The notes: generated by a model from the sequence alone, not told the origin. A DNA stretch of 64,000 nt from Streptomyces tendae (GCF_008632955.1 NZ_CP043959.1:6448001-6512000); one strand, 5' to 3'. Shown: positions 46,797 through 55,609, counted from the first letter of the stretch. Numbers and translations: made by a program.

Positions 46797-49604
46797 ATGA
46801 CCTCCCCCCTGCTCCCCGGCGACCGCCCCACCCCCCGCAGTCTGCTGCCCGTCCCCGTGCTCACCGCCGCGTTCTGCGCGGTCGCGGTCGTGGCGTCCTT
46901 CCTCCTGGTCCCGGAAGCCGCGTTCCACGCCGTCCTGGTGACCGGCGTGGTCGCCTCCGTGCTGCTGTGCGCCGCCGCCACGGCCGCCGCGTACGCCACC
47001 CTGTCGGCGCGCGCCGCCCGGGCCCGGCTCGAGGCCGTCACCCAGGACGTCGGCCGGCTGCTCCAGGAACGCTCCCGGACGACCGAGGAGTCCCGCCGTC
47101 AGCACGAGCGGCTGACCGGCGAACTCAACCGTGAGCGCGCCCGGTTGTCCGCCGAACTCGACCAGGAACGGACCCGCCTCGCCGAGACCCTGGCCGCCGA
47201 GCGTGAGCGCCTCGACGAACAGCACACGGCGGAACTGGCCCGGCTGGCGCACGAGCGGGCCGAGGAGCGGTCCCGGCTCGACGACGCGCACACGGCGGAG
47301 CTGGCGCGGTCGGCCGAACGGCACACCGCCGAACTGGACCGCGTCACCACCGAACACGAAGCCGCACTGGCCCAGTTGACCGCGAAGTACACACGGGAGC
47401 GTGATCTGCTGCGCGAGGAGCGCGACCGGCTGGCGCGCGAACGCGAACGGCTGGCCGGGGAGAACACGCGGCTGACCAGCCGGCTACGGGTGGCCGAGGG
47501 CGCCCGCTCGGCCGCGCTGTCCGCCACCGCCAACGCGGCCGGGCGTATGCAGGCGCTGGCCACCGGCATGCTCGCCGACCTGCGCGCGATGGAGGAGAAG
47601 CACCACGACGAGGAGGTCCTCGCCGACCTGCTCCACCTCGACCACCGCACCGCCCAGGCGGGCCGCCTCGCCGACTCCGTCGCCGTCCTCACCGGTGCCC
47701 GCTCCGGCCGCCGCTGGGCCCGGCCCATCCCGATGGAGTCGATCCTGCGCGGCGCCATGGGCCGGATCGCCGGCTACCAGCGGGTCCGCGTCCACTCCGC
47801 CAGCGACACCTCCGTCGCCGGGCACGCCGCCGAGGGCGTCATGCACGCGCTCGCCGAGCTCCTCGACAACGCCGCGAACTTCTCCCCGCCGACCGCCGAG
47901 GTCCACGTCTACGTCGAGGAGGTCCCGGCCGGCGTCATCGTGTCCGTCGAGGACAGCGGCCTCGTGATGGGCGAGGCACAGCTGCGCCGTGCCGAGAGCG
48001 CCGTCTCCGGCGAGTCGACCGGGCTGGGCGGCCTCACCGGCACCCGGCTGGGCCTCGCGGTGGTCGGCCGGCTCGCCCGGCGGTACGGGCTGCGGGTGTC
48101 GTACCGGCCGTCGGCGCGCGGCGGCACGGGCGTCCTGGTGCTGCTGCCGCAGGACATCCTCGTCCCGGCGGACGCGGCGCCCGCGAAGCCGGGGGCGGCC
48201 GCGGTCCCGGCCGGCGCCTCCGCCCCGGCGGCCCGCACGCTCACGGCCGCCGTCAACGGCACGAAGGTCACGAAGGACGAGGCCGGCCGCCCGGCGTCCG
48301 GGGCGGCGGCCCCGGACTCCTCGGAGCTGCCCCAGCACCGCGGCGGGCGCCCCGACGAGGCAGGGTCCGCGACCAGGGCCGGGACCGGGACCCGATCCGA
48401 GGCCGGCGGCCAGGCCGCGCCCCCGGCCGAAGCCGGGGCCGGGGCCCGAACCGGAACCCAGGCCCAGCCTGCGGCCGGACGCGCGACCGCAGCCGGGTCC
48501 CGGACCGGCCCCACGGACCGGCCCAGGCCCGAAGCCGACACCGAGACCGACGCCGGACCCGAGACCAAGGCCGGACCCGACACCGGCGCCGGGCCCGAGA
48601 CCGGGACCGGGGCCGGGACCCGGGCCGCGTCCGACGCCGGACCCGCGCCCAAGGCCGTATCCGACGTCGAGACCGGCACCCAGGCAGGGGCCGGGGCCCG
48701 AACCGGAACCCAGGCCGCGTCCGACGCCGGGCCCGCGTCCCGGACCGCGCCCGAGGCGAAGACCGGAACCCAGACCGGCACCGAGGCCGTCACCGGAACC
48801 CAAGCCGAGACAGGGACCCGGGCCGACAGCAAGGCCGGAACCGAAACCCAGGCCGGTACCAAGGCCGTCACCGGAACCCAAGCCGAGACAGGGACCCGGG
48901 CCGACAGCAAGGCCGGAACCGAAACCCAGGCCGGTACCAAGGCCGTCACCGGAACCCAAGCCGAGACAGGGACCCGGGCCGGTAGCAAGGCCGGAACCGG
49001 GCCCCAGGCCGTCACCGGAACCCAAGCCGGTACCCAGGCCGACGCCGGAACCCACGCCGGCCCCGAGGCCGACGTCGTACCCCCGGCCGAACCCGAAACC
49101 AGTCACGGCTCCGCCGACGACACCACCACCGCTCCCGGCACCCCCGCCGGCCGCACGGAGACGGAGCGCGCGACGGCCCCCACGTCCGACCCCACCCGCC
49201 CCGCGCCCTCCTACGCGGCGGCCCGCTCCGGCGGCGACCTCGACACCGACCCGGTGCCCACCCACGAGTCCCCGTCCCCGGAGGACGGCGCACCTCCCCT
49301 GGTGCTGCCCCGCCGGCGCCGCGGCCGCACCCTCGCCGAGGCGGAGCGCCGGGGCGGCGCCGCCGGCCGTGCCGCGGAGCCCCGTCCGGCGCCCACGGCC
49401 GAGGAGACCCGGGCCCGCACCGCCCGCTTCAACAGCTTCCGCCAGGCCGTGCGCACCCCCACCCCGGACGACACGGCCGACCCGGACGCGGGCAGCACAC
49501 CGGCCGCCCGTGACCTCGTCACCGCCTCGGACGCCCCCACCCCCGACCCGACCCCCGTATCGCAACCCACCCCCGTGACTTCGGAAGGCGACACCACCTC
49601 ATGA
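46797..49604 (+). CDS. cvnA: Conservon sensor kinase-like protein CvnA
   Basis: The 935-residue protein has two N-terminal membrane helices (about 18-38, 45-66), a long coiled coil (about 68-235), and a GHKL ATPase domain with N box Glu-Leu-Leu-Asp-Asn-Ala-Ala-Asn-Phe at about 353 and Gly-Leu-Gly-Gly-Leu...Gly-Thr-Arg-Leu-Gly-Leu at about 408-420. There is no clear phospho-His in a usual H-box. The C-terminal half (about 460-935) is a low-complexity tail rich in Thr, Gly, Ala, Glu and Pro with a 26-residue repeat. CvnA heads conservons, which form membrane complexes with CvnB-D. ATG 46797 (TTG one codon earlier). It overlaps cvnB by ATGA. Confidence 0.92.
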   Translation: MTSPLLPGDRPTPRSLLPVPVLTAAFCAVAVVASFLLVPEAAFHAVLVTGVVASVLLCAAATAAAYATLSARAARARLEAVTQDVGRLLQERSRTTEESRRQHERLTGELNRERARLSAELDQERTRLAETLAAERERLDEQHTAELARLAHERAEERSRLDDAHTAELARSAERHTAELDRVTTEHEAALAQLTAKYTRERDLLREERDRLARERERLAGENTRLTSRLRVAEGARSAALSATANAAGRMQALATGMLADLRAMEEKHHDEEVLADLLHLDHRTAQAGRLADSVAVLTGARSGRRWARPIPMESILRGAMGRIAGYQRVRVHSASDTSVAGHAAEGVMHALAELLDNAANFSPPTAEVHVYVEEVPAGVIVSVEDSGLVMGEAQLRRAESAVSGESTGLGGLTGTRLGLAVVGRLARRYGLRVSYRPSARGGTGVLVLLPQDILVPADAAPAKPGAAAVPAGASAPAARTLTAAVNGTKVTKDEAGRPASGAAAPDSSELPQHRGGRPDEAGSATRAGTGTRSEAGGQAAPPAEAGAGARTGTQAQPAAGRATAAGSRTGPTDRPRPEADTETDAGPETKAGPDTGAGPETGTGAGTRAASDAGPAPKAVSDVETGTQAGAGARTGTQAASDAGPASRTAPEAKTGTQTGTEAVTGTQAETGTRADSKAGTETQAGTKAVTGTQAETGTRADSKAGTETQAGTKAVTGTQAETGTRAGSKAGTGPQAVTGTQAGTQADAGTHAGPEADVVPPAEPETSHGSADDTTTAPGTPAGRTETERATAPTSDPTRPAPSYAAARSGGDLDTDPVPTHESPSPEDGAPPLVLPRRRRGRTLAEAERRGGAAGRAAEPRPAPTAEETRARTARFNSFRQAVRTPTPDDTADPDAGSTPAARDLVTASDAPTPDPTPVSQPTPVTSEGDTTS
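48789..49022 (+). repeat. 78-bp tandem repeat in cvnA, about three copies
   Basis: Units starting at 48789, 48867 and 48945 are exactly 78 bp (26 codons) apart and nearly identical, encoding a Thr/Gly/Ala/Gln/Lys-rich tail. The surrounding 48.3-49.1 kb is also a degenerate repeat of 6-base 'ggcc gga acc' type codons. Copy number is likely variable. Confidence 0.85.
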
Positions 49605-50008
49605 CCGGCACGACCACCGCGGACGAGAAGCTCACCTGGCTCATCGAGGGCCTGCTGGAGCGCACGCCGGGCGCGCGGCACGCGCTCGTGCTGTCCCGTG
49701 ACGGCCTGAAACTGTGCCGCACGCCCGAGCTCTCCGCCGACCAGGCCGACCAGCTCGCCGCCATCGCGGCCGGCATCCAGTCGCTGTCCCACGGGGCCTC
49801 CGTGGAGTTCGGCGACGGCACCGGCGGAGTGCGGTCGGCGATGACCGAGTTCTACGGCGGTGTGCTGTTCATCGTGGAGGCGGGCGAGGGCGCGCACCTG
49901 GCCGTCGTCACCACGGAGGACGCGGACGCCGGGCTCATCGGGCACAACATGAGCGAACTGGTGGAGCAGCTCGGCGAGCACCTGACCGCGCTGCCGCGCA
50001 GCTCATGA
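49601..50008 (+). CDS. cvnB: Conservon roadblock/LC7 protein CvnB
   Basis: A 135-residue roadblock/LC7 domain: Leu-Thr-Trp-Leu-Ile-Glu-Gly-Leu-Leu-Glu-Arg at the start, His-Ala-Leu-Val-Leu-Ser-Arg-Asp-Gly-Leu, Gln-Ser-Leu-Ser-His-Gly-Ala, and Gly-Glu-Gly-Ala-His-Leu-Ala-Val-Val. In conservons the roadblock protein interacts with the small GTPase CvnD, as in MglB/MglA. Both ends overlap neighbours by ATGA, so the operon is tightly coupled. Confidence 0.95.
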   Translation: MTGTTTADEKLTWLIEGLLERTPGARHALVLSRDGLKLCRTPELSADQADQLAAIAAGIQSLSHGASVEFGDGTGGVRSAMTEFYGGVLFIVEAGEGAHLAVVTTEDADAGLIGHNMSELVEQLGEHLTALPRSS

Positions 50009-50352
50009 GCCGGCCCGGCAGGGACGACGCCCCCGACCGGCTGTACACCCTCACCGGAGGACGCAGCCGGTCCGGGCCCGACAACCCCTTCGACCTGGTG
50101 ACCCTGGTCGTCGCCGAGTGCGACCCGGTGCCCGGCATGCAGTCCGAGCACGCGGCGATCCTGCGGCTCACCGGACGGCCCACCGCGGTCGTGGAGATCG
50201 CGGCCGAGCTGAAGCTGCCGGTGAGCATCACCCGGATCCTGCTGTCCGACCTCCTCGCGGCGGGCCGGGTCAGCGCCCGGCACCCCCGAAGAGCCGCCGT
50301 ACCCGACCCCGACATCCTGGAGCAGGTGCTCGTTGGACTCCGCAACCTCTGA
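50005..50352 (+). CDS. cvnC: Conservon DUF742 protein CvnC
   Basis: The 115-residue protein has the DUF742 pattern Leu-Tyr-Thr-Leu-Thr-Gly-Gly-Arg-Ser at about 13-21, followed by a winged-helix-like segment (Thr-Ala-Val-Val-Glu-Ile-Ala-Ala-Glu-Leu-Lys-Leu-Pro, Thr-Arg-Ile-Leu-Leu-Ser-Asp-Leu) and Leu-Val-Gly-Leu-Arg-Asn-Leu at the end. It is a conservon component whose biochemical role is not established. Overlaps cvnB by ATGA and cvnD by 20 bases. Confidence 0.95.
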   Translation: MSRPGRDDAPDRLYTLTGGRSRSGPDNPFDLVTLVVAECDPVPGMQSEHAAILRLTGRPTAVVEIAAELKLPVSITRILLSDLLAAGRVSARHPRRAAVPDPDILEQVLVGLRNL

Positions 50353-50968
50353 GACGCACACGGCGTCCGAGACGCGCACCCCGCTGGGCGCGTCGGCCGA
50401 CAACGGCCTGAAGATCGTGGTCGTGGGCGGCTTCGGCGCCGGCAAGACGACGATGGTCCGCTCCGTCAGCGAGATCCGTCCCCTCAACACCGAGGAGACG
50501 ATGACGCAGGCCGGGGAGGGCGTCGACGACGTCAGCGGGGTGCGCGGCAAGACCGCGACCACCGTCGCCTTCGACTTCGGCCGCATCACGCTCGACGAGC
50601 GCAACGTGCTGTACCTGTTCGGCGCGCCGGGGCAGGAGCGCTTCTGGTTCCTGTGGGACCGGCTGTTCTCCGGCACGCTCGGCGCGGTGGTGCTGGTCGA
50701 CACCCGGCGCATCGACGACTCCTGGTACGCCATCGACCGGCTGGAGCGGCACGGCACGCCGTTCATCGTGGCCTGCAACGACTTCGGCGGGCCCACCTTC
50801 ACCCCGCAGGCGATCCGCGAGGCCCTGGACCTGGACCCGCACGTCCCGCTGGTGAACTGCGACGCGCGGTCCCGTGAGTCCAGCAAGATCGTGCTGATCA
50901 CGCTGGTGGAGCACATCCAGGCCCTGTACGCCGATCCGGCCCGAGCCCCCCGTCAGGAGCTGGTGTGA
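50333..50968 (+). CDS. cvnD: Conservon small GTPase CvnD
   Basis: The 211-residue GTPase has the P-loop Gly-Gly-Phe-Gly-Ala-Gly-Lys-Thr-Thr at about 33-41, Phe-Gly-Ala-Pro-Gly-Gln-Glu-Arg-Phe-Trp (switch II, DxxG-like) at about 97-106, and Ala-Cys-Asn-Asp-Phe at about 145 in place of Asn-Lys-x-Asp. The start codon is TTG 50333 inside cvnC; no ATG or GTG fits better. The MglA-like switch is presumed to be controlled by CvnA-C. Overlaps the following P450 gene by GTGA. Confidence 0.94.
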   Translation: MDSATSETHTASETRTPLGASADNGLKIVVVGGFGAGKTTMVRSVSEIRPLNTEETMTQAGEGVDDVSGVRGKTATTVAFDFGRITLDERNVLYLFGAPGQERFWFLWDRLFSGTLGAVVLVDTRRIDDSWYAIDRLERHGTPFIVACNDFGGPTFTPQAIREALDLDPHVPLVNCDARSRESSKIVLITLVEHIQALYADPARAPRQELV

Positions 50969-52200
50969 GTCCCGCCTCCGTCCCCGACGCCGTCCGTTTC
51001 AGCGGCCCCCTGCTGCAGGACGACCCGGCACGCGTCTACCGCGAGCTGCGCCGGCAGCACGGCAGCGTGGTGCCGGTGGTGCTCGACGGCGACGCCCCGG
51101 CCTGGCTGGTCCTCGGTTACCGCGAGCTGCACCAGATCACCGGCGACCCGGTGCTGTTCAGCCGCGACTCCGAGCTGTGGAACCAGTGGGAGAACATCCC
51201 CGACGACTGGCCGCTGCTGCCGATGATCGGCCGCCGCCAGCCGTCCATCCTCTACACCGTCGGCGAGCGGCACCGGGAGCGGGCCGCGATGATGGTGAAC
51301 GCGCTGGAGGCGGTCGACCCGACCGAACTGCGCGGCCACGCCGAGCGGTTCGCGGACGAGCTGATCGACGCCATCTGCCCGCGCGGGTCGGCCGACATCA
51401 TCGGCGAGTTCGCGATGCTGCTGCCGGTGCGCGTGCTGGCCCGGCTCTACGGGTTCCCCGACGACAAGGGTCCCGCGCTGGTGACCGCGCTCAACGACAT
51501 GATCGACGGGCGGGAGCGGGCGCTCGCGGGCCAGACCCACCTGTTCACGTCGATGACGGAGCTGGTGGCGGAGCGCCGCAAGGAGCCCGCGCAGGACGTC
51601 GCCTCCCGGATGCTCGCCGACACCTCGGGCTTCACGGACGAGGAGATCGTCCAGGACCTGATGGTGATGATGGCGGCCGGGCACCAGCCGAGCGCCGACT
51701 GGATCGGCAACTCGCTGCACCTGATGCTCACCGACAGCCGGTTCGCCGCCTCGCTGTTCGGCGGGCGCAACAGCATCGCCGAGGCGATGAACGAGGTGCT
51801 GTGGGAGGACACCCCCACGCAGAACGTGGCGGCGCGCTGGGCGGCGCGCGACACGCAGCTCGGCGGGCGCCGTATCCGGGCCGGCGACATGGTGCTGCTG
51901 GGGCTCCAGGGCGCCAACTCCGACCCGCAGGTGCGCACCGACGGATCGGCGCTCACCGGCGGCAACAGCGCGCATTTCTCCTTCGGTCACGGCGAGCACC
52001 GCTGCCCGTTCCCGGCGCAGGAGATCGCCGAGGTGATCGCCCGGACCGGCATCGAGGTCGTCCTGGACCGGCTGCCGGACATCGACCTGGCCGTACCGGC
52101 CGGTGCCCTCTCCCGCCGCCCGTCGCCCTGGCTGCGCGGCCTGTCCGAGCTGCCGGTCATCTTCACACCCACTCCCGCCCTTGGAGGCTCGCTCGCATGA
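50965..52200 (+). CDS. Cytochrome P450, CYP157-like, without the EXXR motif
   Basis: The 411-residue P450 has the haem-binding Phe-Ser-Phe-Gly-His-Gly-Glu-His-Arg-Cys at about 337-346. In the K-helix, where Glu-x-x-Arg is nearly universal, it has Glu-Val-Leu-Trp (about 277-280). In the I-helix the usual Gly-x-Glu/Asp-Thr is Ala-Gly-His-Gln-Pro-Ser. The CYP157 family of Streptomyces is known for lacking EXXR, and conservons often pair CYP157 with CYP154, exactly as here. The reaction is unknown. GTG start overlaps cvnD, stop overlaps the next P450. Confidence 0.93.
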   Translation: MSPASVPDAVRFSGPLLQDDPARVYRELRRQHGSVVPVVLDGDAPAWLVLGYRELHQITGDPVLFSRDSELWNQWENIPDDWPLLPMIGRRQPSILYTVGERHRERAAMMVNALEAVDPTELRGHAERFADELIDAICPRGSADIIGEFAMLLPVRVLARLYGFPDDKGPALVTALNDMIDGRERALAGQTHLFTSMTELVAERRKEPAQDVASRMLADTSGFTDEEIVQDLMVMMAAGHQPSADWIGNSLHLMLTDSRFAASLFGGRNSIAEAMNEVLWEDTPTQNVAARWAARDTQLGGRRIRAGDMVLLGLQGANSDPQVRTDGSALTGGNSAHFSFGHGEHRCPFPAQEIAEVIARTGIEVVLDRLPDIDLAVPAGALSRRPSPWLRGLSELPVIFTPTPALGGSLA

Positions 52201-53447
52201 CGGCTGGTACGGACCTCACCGCGACCGACACGGAACAGACCCGCATCCCCCTCGACCCGTTCGTCTCCGACCTGGACGCGGAGAGCGCCGCGCTGCGGGC
52301 CGCCGGGCCGCTGGCCGCCGTGACCCTCCCCGGTGACGTGCCCGTGTGGGCGGTGACCCACCACGCCGAGGCGAAGAAGCTGCTCACCGACCCGCGGCTG
52401 GTGAAGGACATCAACGTCTGGGGCGCCTGGCAGCGCGGGGAGATAGCCCCGGACTGGCCGCTGATCGGGCTGGCCAACCCGCCCCGCTCCATGCTCACCG
52501 TGGACGGTGCCGACCACCGGCGGCTGCGCACGCTGGTCGCCCAGGCGCTCACCCCGAGACGGGTGGAGCGGATGCGGGAGCGGATCACCGAGCTGACCGG
52601 GTCCCTGCTGGACCAGGTGGCCGCGCAGCCCGGCGACACCGTGGACCTGAAGGCGGTCTTCGCCTACCCGCTGCCGATGTACGTGATCGCCGACCTGATG
52701 GGGCTGGCGGAGGAGCGGCTGCCGCGGCTGAAGGAGCTGTTCGAGAAGTTCTTCTCCACGCAGACCCCGCCGGAGGAGGTCCTCGCCACGCTCACCGAAC
52801 TCGCCGGGATCATGGGCGACACGGTGGCGTACAAGCGGGAGCACCCGGGCGACGACCTGACCTCGGCGCTGATCCAGGCGTCGGAGGACGGGGACCGGCT
52901 CACCGACGAGGAGATCGTCGCCACGCTCCAGCTGATGGTGGCGGCCGGCCACGAGACGACGATCTCCCTCATCGTCAACGCGGTGGTCAACCTCTCCACC
53001 CACCCGGACCAGCGGGAGCTGGTGCTGTCCGGGCAGGCCGACTGGTCGGCGGTGATCGAGGAGACGCTGCGCTGGTCCACGCCGACGTCGCACGTGCTGA
53101 TCCGGTTCGCCACGGAGGACGTCCCCGTCGGGGACAAGGTGCTGCCCGCCGGGGACGCGCTGATCGTGTCGTACGCGGCGATCGGCCGGGACGAGCAGGA
53201 GCACGGTCCGACGGCCGGTGACTTCGACATCACCCGGGAGAGCCCCCACCGGCACATCTCCTTCGGGCACGGCCCGCACGTCTGCCCCGGGGCCGCGCTG
53301 TCCCGCCTGGAGGCGGGGGTGGCCCTGCCGGCCCTGTACGCCCGCTTCCCGAAGCTGGACCTGGCGGTCCCGGCGGGTGAGCTGCGCAACAAGCCGGTGG
53401 TCACCCAGAACGACCTGTACGAGCTGCCGGTGACGCTCGGCGGGTGA
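52197..53447 (+). CDS. Cytochrome P450, CYP154-like
   Basis: The 416-residue P450 has an intact I-helix (Ala-Ala-Gly-His-Glu-Thr-Thr at about 243-249), the K-helix Glu-Glu-Thr-Leu-Arg (EXXR) at about 287-291 and the haem loop Phe-Gly-His-Gly-Pro-His-Val-Cys-Pro-Gly at about 355-364. It is the last gene of the conservon operon. CYP154 enzymes hydroxylate macrolides, steroids or other hydrophobic molecules. Whether this one cooperates with the upstream EXXR-less P450 is not known. Confidence 0.94.
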   Translation: MTAGTDLTATDTEQTRIPLDPFVSDLDAESAALRAAGPLAAVTLPGDVPVWAVTHHAEAKKLLTDPRLVKDINVWGAWQRGEIAPDWPLIGLANPPRSMLTVDGADHRRLRTLVAQALTPRRVERMRERITELTGSLLDQVAAQPGDTVDLKAVFAYPLPMYVIADLMGLAEERLPRLKELFEKFFSTQTPPEEVLATLTELAGIMGDTVAYKREHPGDDLTSALIQASEDGDRLTDEEIVATLQLMVAAGHETTISLIVNAVVNLSTHPDQRELVLSGQADWSAVIEETLRWSTPTSHVLIRFATEDVPVGDKVLPAGDALIVSYAAIGRDEQEHGPTAGDFDITRESPHRHISFGHGPHVCPGAALSRLEAGVALPALYARFPKLDLAVPAGELRNKPVVTQNDLYELPVTLGG

Positions 53448-53453
53448 GTGACG

Positions 53454-53494
53454 CGGGTGGCGGACGGACCTCCCCCCGGTCCGTCCGCCACCCG
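53454..53494 (+). terminator. Terminator of the conservon operon
   Basis: The 17-base arms at 53454-53470 and 53478-53494 pair perfectly around a 7-base loop (TCCCCCC). The hairpin starts 7 bases after the stop of the CYP154-like gene. Confidence 0.85.
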
Positions 53495-53497
53495 TCC

Positions 53498-53549
53498 CGG
53501 TGACACGTCCCGGTGACACGTCTCGGTGACACGTCTCGGCGGCTCGTCT
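53498..53549. repeat. 13-bp tandem repeat (four copies) after the terminator
   Basis: CGGTGACACGTC(C/T) is repeated three times at 53498-53536, with a fourth degenerate copy at 53537-53549. It lies just upstream of the serC promoter. Slippage-type repeat, or possibly a set of protein sites. Confidence 0.65.
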
Positions 53550-53590
53550 CAGCGGACGGACGATGTTGCGCCCGGGTTTCCTCCAGCCGC

Positions 53591-53596
53591 TAGGCT
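53591..53596 (+). promoter_or_regulatory. -10 box of a leaderless serC promoter
   Basis: TAGGCT ends seven bases before GTG 53604, with TTGCGC 19 bases upstream as a possible -35. There is no Shine-Dalgarno, so serC is probably translated from a leaderless mRNA. Confidence 0.5.
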
Positions 53597-53603
53597 CCGG
53601 GTC

Positions 53604-54722
53604 GTGGCTGAGATCCGGATTCCTGCTGACATCAAGCCCGCCGACGGTCGTTTCGGTGCGGGTCCCTCCAAGGTGCGGACGGAAGCGCTGGACGCGCTGG
53701 CCGCGACCGGTACGTCCCTGCTGGGCACCTCCCACCGCCAGGCGCCGGTGAAGAACCTGGTCGGCCAGGTGCGCGAGGGCATCGGCGAGCTGTTCCAGCT
53801 CCCCGACGGGTACGAGGTGGTCCTCGGCAACGGCGGCTCGACCGCGTTCTGGGACATCGCGACCCACGGCCTGATCGAGAACAAGTCGCAGCACCTCAGC
53901 TTCGGCGAGTTCAGCTCCAAGTTCGCCAAGGCCGCCAAGCTGGCCCCGTGGCTCGCCGAGCCGGACGTCATCTCCGCCGACCCGGGCACGCACCCGGAGC
54001 CGGTCGCCGAGGCGGGCGTGGACGTGTACGCCTTCACGCACAACGAGACCTCCACCGGCGTCGCGATGCCGATCAAGCGCGTGGCCGGCGCGGACGAGGG
54101 CTCCCTCGTCCTGGTGGACGCCACCTCCGGCGCGGGCGGCCTGCCGGTCGACATCGCCGAGACGGACGTCTACTACTTCGCCCCGCAGAAGTCCTTCGCC
54201 TCCGACGGCGGTCTGTGGATCGGCGTGTTCTCCCCGGCCGCGATCGAGCGCGCCGAGCGGATCCACGCGAGCGGCCGGCACGTCCCGGAGTTCTTCTCCC
54301 TGCCGACGGCGATCGACAACTCCCGCAAGAACCAGACGTACAACACCCCCGCGCTGTCGACCCTGTTCCTGCTGAACCAGCAGCTGGAGTGGATCAACGG
54401 CCAGGGCGGCCTGGACTGGGCGGTCCGCCGCACCGCGACCTCCGCGCGCACCCTGTACGGCTGGGCCGAGGACGTGAAGTTCGCGAACCCGTTCGTCGCC
54501 GACCCGGCGAAGCGGTCGGCCGTCATCGGCACGATCGACTTCACCGACGAGGTGGACGCCGCCGCCGTCGCCAAGGTGCTGCGCGCCAACGGCATCGTCG
54601 ACACCGAGCCGTACCGCAAGCTGGGCCGCAACCAGCTCCGCGTCGCGATGTTCCCGGCGATCGACCCGGCGGACGTCGAGGCCCTCACGAAGTGCGTCGA
54701 CTACGTCATCGACCAGCTGTAG
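53604..54722 (+). CDS. serC: Phosphoserine aminotransferase SerC
   Basis: The 372-residue PLP enzyme has Gly-Pro-Ser-Lys-Val-Arg near the start, Gly-Thr-Ser-His-Arg-Gln (Thr and His contacts), Leu-Gly-Asn-Gly-Gly-Ser-Thr-Ala-Phe-Trp (phosphate loop), the Schiff-base lysine in Ala-Pro-Gln-Lys-Ser-Phe-Ala-Ser-Asp-Gly-Gly at about 196, and Asn-Thr-Pro-Ala-Leu-Ser. The layout is that of the actinobacterial SerC branch. It converts 3-phosphohydroxypyruvate and glutamate to phosphoserine and 2-oxoglutarate, in serine biosynthesis. Confidence 0.96.
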   Translation: MAEIRIPADIKPADGRFGAGPSKVRTEALDALAATGTSLLGTSHRQAPVKNLVGQVREGIGELFQLPDGYEVVLGNGGSTAFWDIATHGLIENKSQHLSFGEFSSKFAKAAKLAPWLAEPDVISADPGTHPEPVAEAGVDVYAFTHNETSTGVAMPIKRVAGADEGSLVLVDATSGAGGLPVDIAETDVYYFAPQKSFASDGGLWIGVFSPAAIERAERIHASGRHVPEFFSLPTAIDNSRKNQTYNTPALSTLFLLNQQLEWINGQGGLDWAVRRTATSARTLYGWAEDVKFANPFVADPAKRSAVIGTIDFTDEVDAAAVAKVLRANGIVDTEPYRKLGRNQLRVAMFPAIDPADVEALTKCVDYVIDQL

Positions 54723-54742
54723 TCACACCCTCCCCCGACACG

Positions 54743-54779
54743 GACAGGGCGCCCGGTGGATCTCCCCGGGCGCCCTGTC
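54743..54779. terminator. Bidirectional terminator between serC and the ABC permease
   Basis: Arms of 14 bases (GACAGGGCGCCCGG and its complement) with a 9-base loop lie between the convergent serC and ABC permease genes. It should stop transcription from both sides. Confidence 0.82.
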
Positions 54780-54787
54780 ACGTCGTC

Positions 54788-55609
54788 TCACCTGCTCAGA
54801 CGCCGGAACCTCCGTACCGCCAGGGGCAGGAAGACCGCCGTCAGGATCACCGGCCACACGCCCGCCATCAGCAGCGCGTGCCGTTCGACCCACGCGTCGC
54901 CGCCGCCGACCGGGGTGCCGAAGAGTTCGCGGGTCGCCGCGGCTGTGGAGGAGATCGGGTTCCAGGCTGCCACCCGGCCGAGCCAGTCGGGCATCAGCTG
55001 TGGGGCGACGAAGATGCTGGAGATCATCGTCAGGGGGAAGGCCACCGCGAAGAGGCCGCCCGCCGCCTCCGGATTGGGGACGAGGAGTCCCAGCCAGACA
55101 CCCAGCCAGATCAGCGCGAACCGCAGCCACAGCAGCAGTCCGAACGCGGCGAGGAATCCCCAGCCGCCGTCCGGGCGCCAGCCCATGACCAGCGCCGTCA
55201 GCATCAGGATGGCCAGCTCCGCGCACGCGACGATCAGGTCGGTCACCCCGCGCCCGGCCACCACCGCCGACGACGCCATCGGCATCGAGCGGAAGCGGTC
55301 GATGACGCCCTTGGTGGAGTCGTACACGACGACCGTCGCCGTGTTGATGAAGCCGAAGGCCATGGTCATCACGAACATGCCCGGCATCAGGAAGTCCTGG
55401 TAGTCCCCGCCGCCCGGCACCCGCATCGCACTGCCGAAGACATAGCCGTACAGCAGCACGGAGAGGATCGGAAAGCCGAGCTGCCAGGCGATGTTGACCG
55501 GCTGGCGCCGGTAGTGGGTGAGGCCACGGCGGACGACGTTCCAGCAGTCCGCGAGCGCCCAGTAGATGCGGCCGTGTCCGGCCGGTCCGGTCAGGTCGAG
55601 CGCGCTCAT
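54788..55609 (-). CDS. ABC-2 type drug exporter permease (DrrB-like)
   Basis: The 273-residue protein has six membrane helices with the ABC-2 features: Phe-Pro-Ile-Leu-Ser-Val-Leu-Leu-Tyr-Gly-Tyr-Val-Phe near residue 45, Tyr-Gln-Asp-Phe-Leu-Met-Pro-Gly-Met, Asp-Arg-Phe-Arg-Ser-Met-Pro-Met and Asn-Pro-Ile-Ser-Ser-Thr-Ala-Ala-Ala-Thr-Arg near the end. It overlaps the ATPase gene by ATGA, so it is the membrane half of one exporter controlled by the divergent TetR. Confidence 0.92.
   Translation of the reverse strand: MSALDLTGPAGHGRIYWALADCWNVVRRGLTHYRRQPVNIAWQLGFPILSVLLYGYVFGSAMRVPGGGDYQDFLMPGMFVMTMAFGFINTATVVVYDSTKGVIDRFRSMPMASSAVVAGRGVTDLIVACAELAILMLTALVMGWRPDGGWGFLAAFGLLLWLRFALIWLGVWLGLLVPNPEAAGGLFAVAFPLTMISSIFVAPQLMPDWLGRVAAWNPISSTAAATRELFGTPVGGGDAWVERHALLMAGVWPVILTAVFLPLAVRRFRRLSR

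Noticed and set aside
48789..49022. CRISPR-like array
   Set aside because: Repeats are directly adjacent 78-bp coding units without unique spacers, in frame in cvnA.
47484..49565. Large minus-strand Gly-rich frame opposite cvnA
   Set aside because: Gly/Leu/Val repeats are the complement of the cvnA repeat tail; no ribosome site, no independent support.
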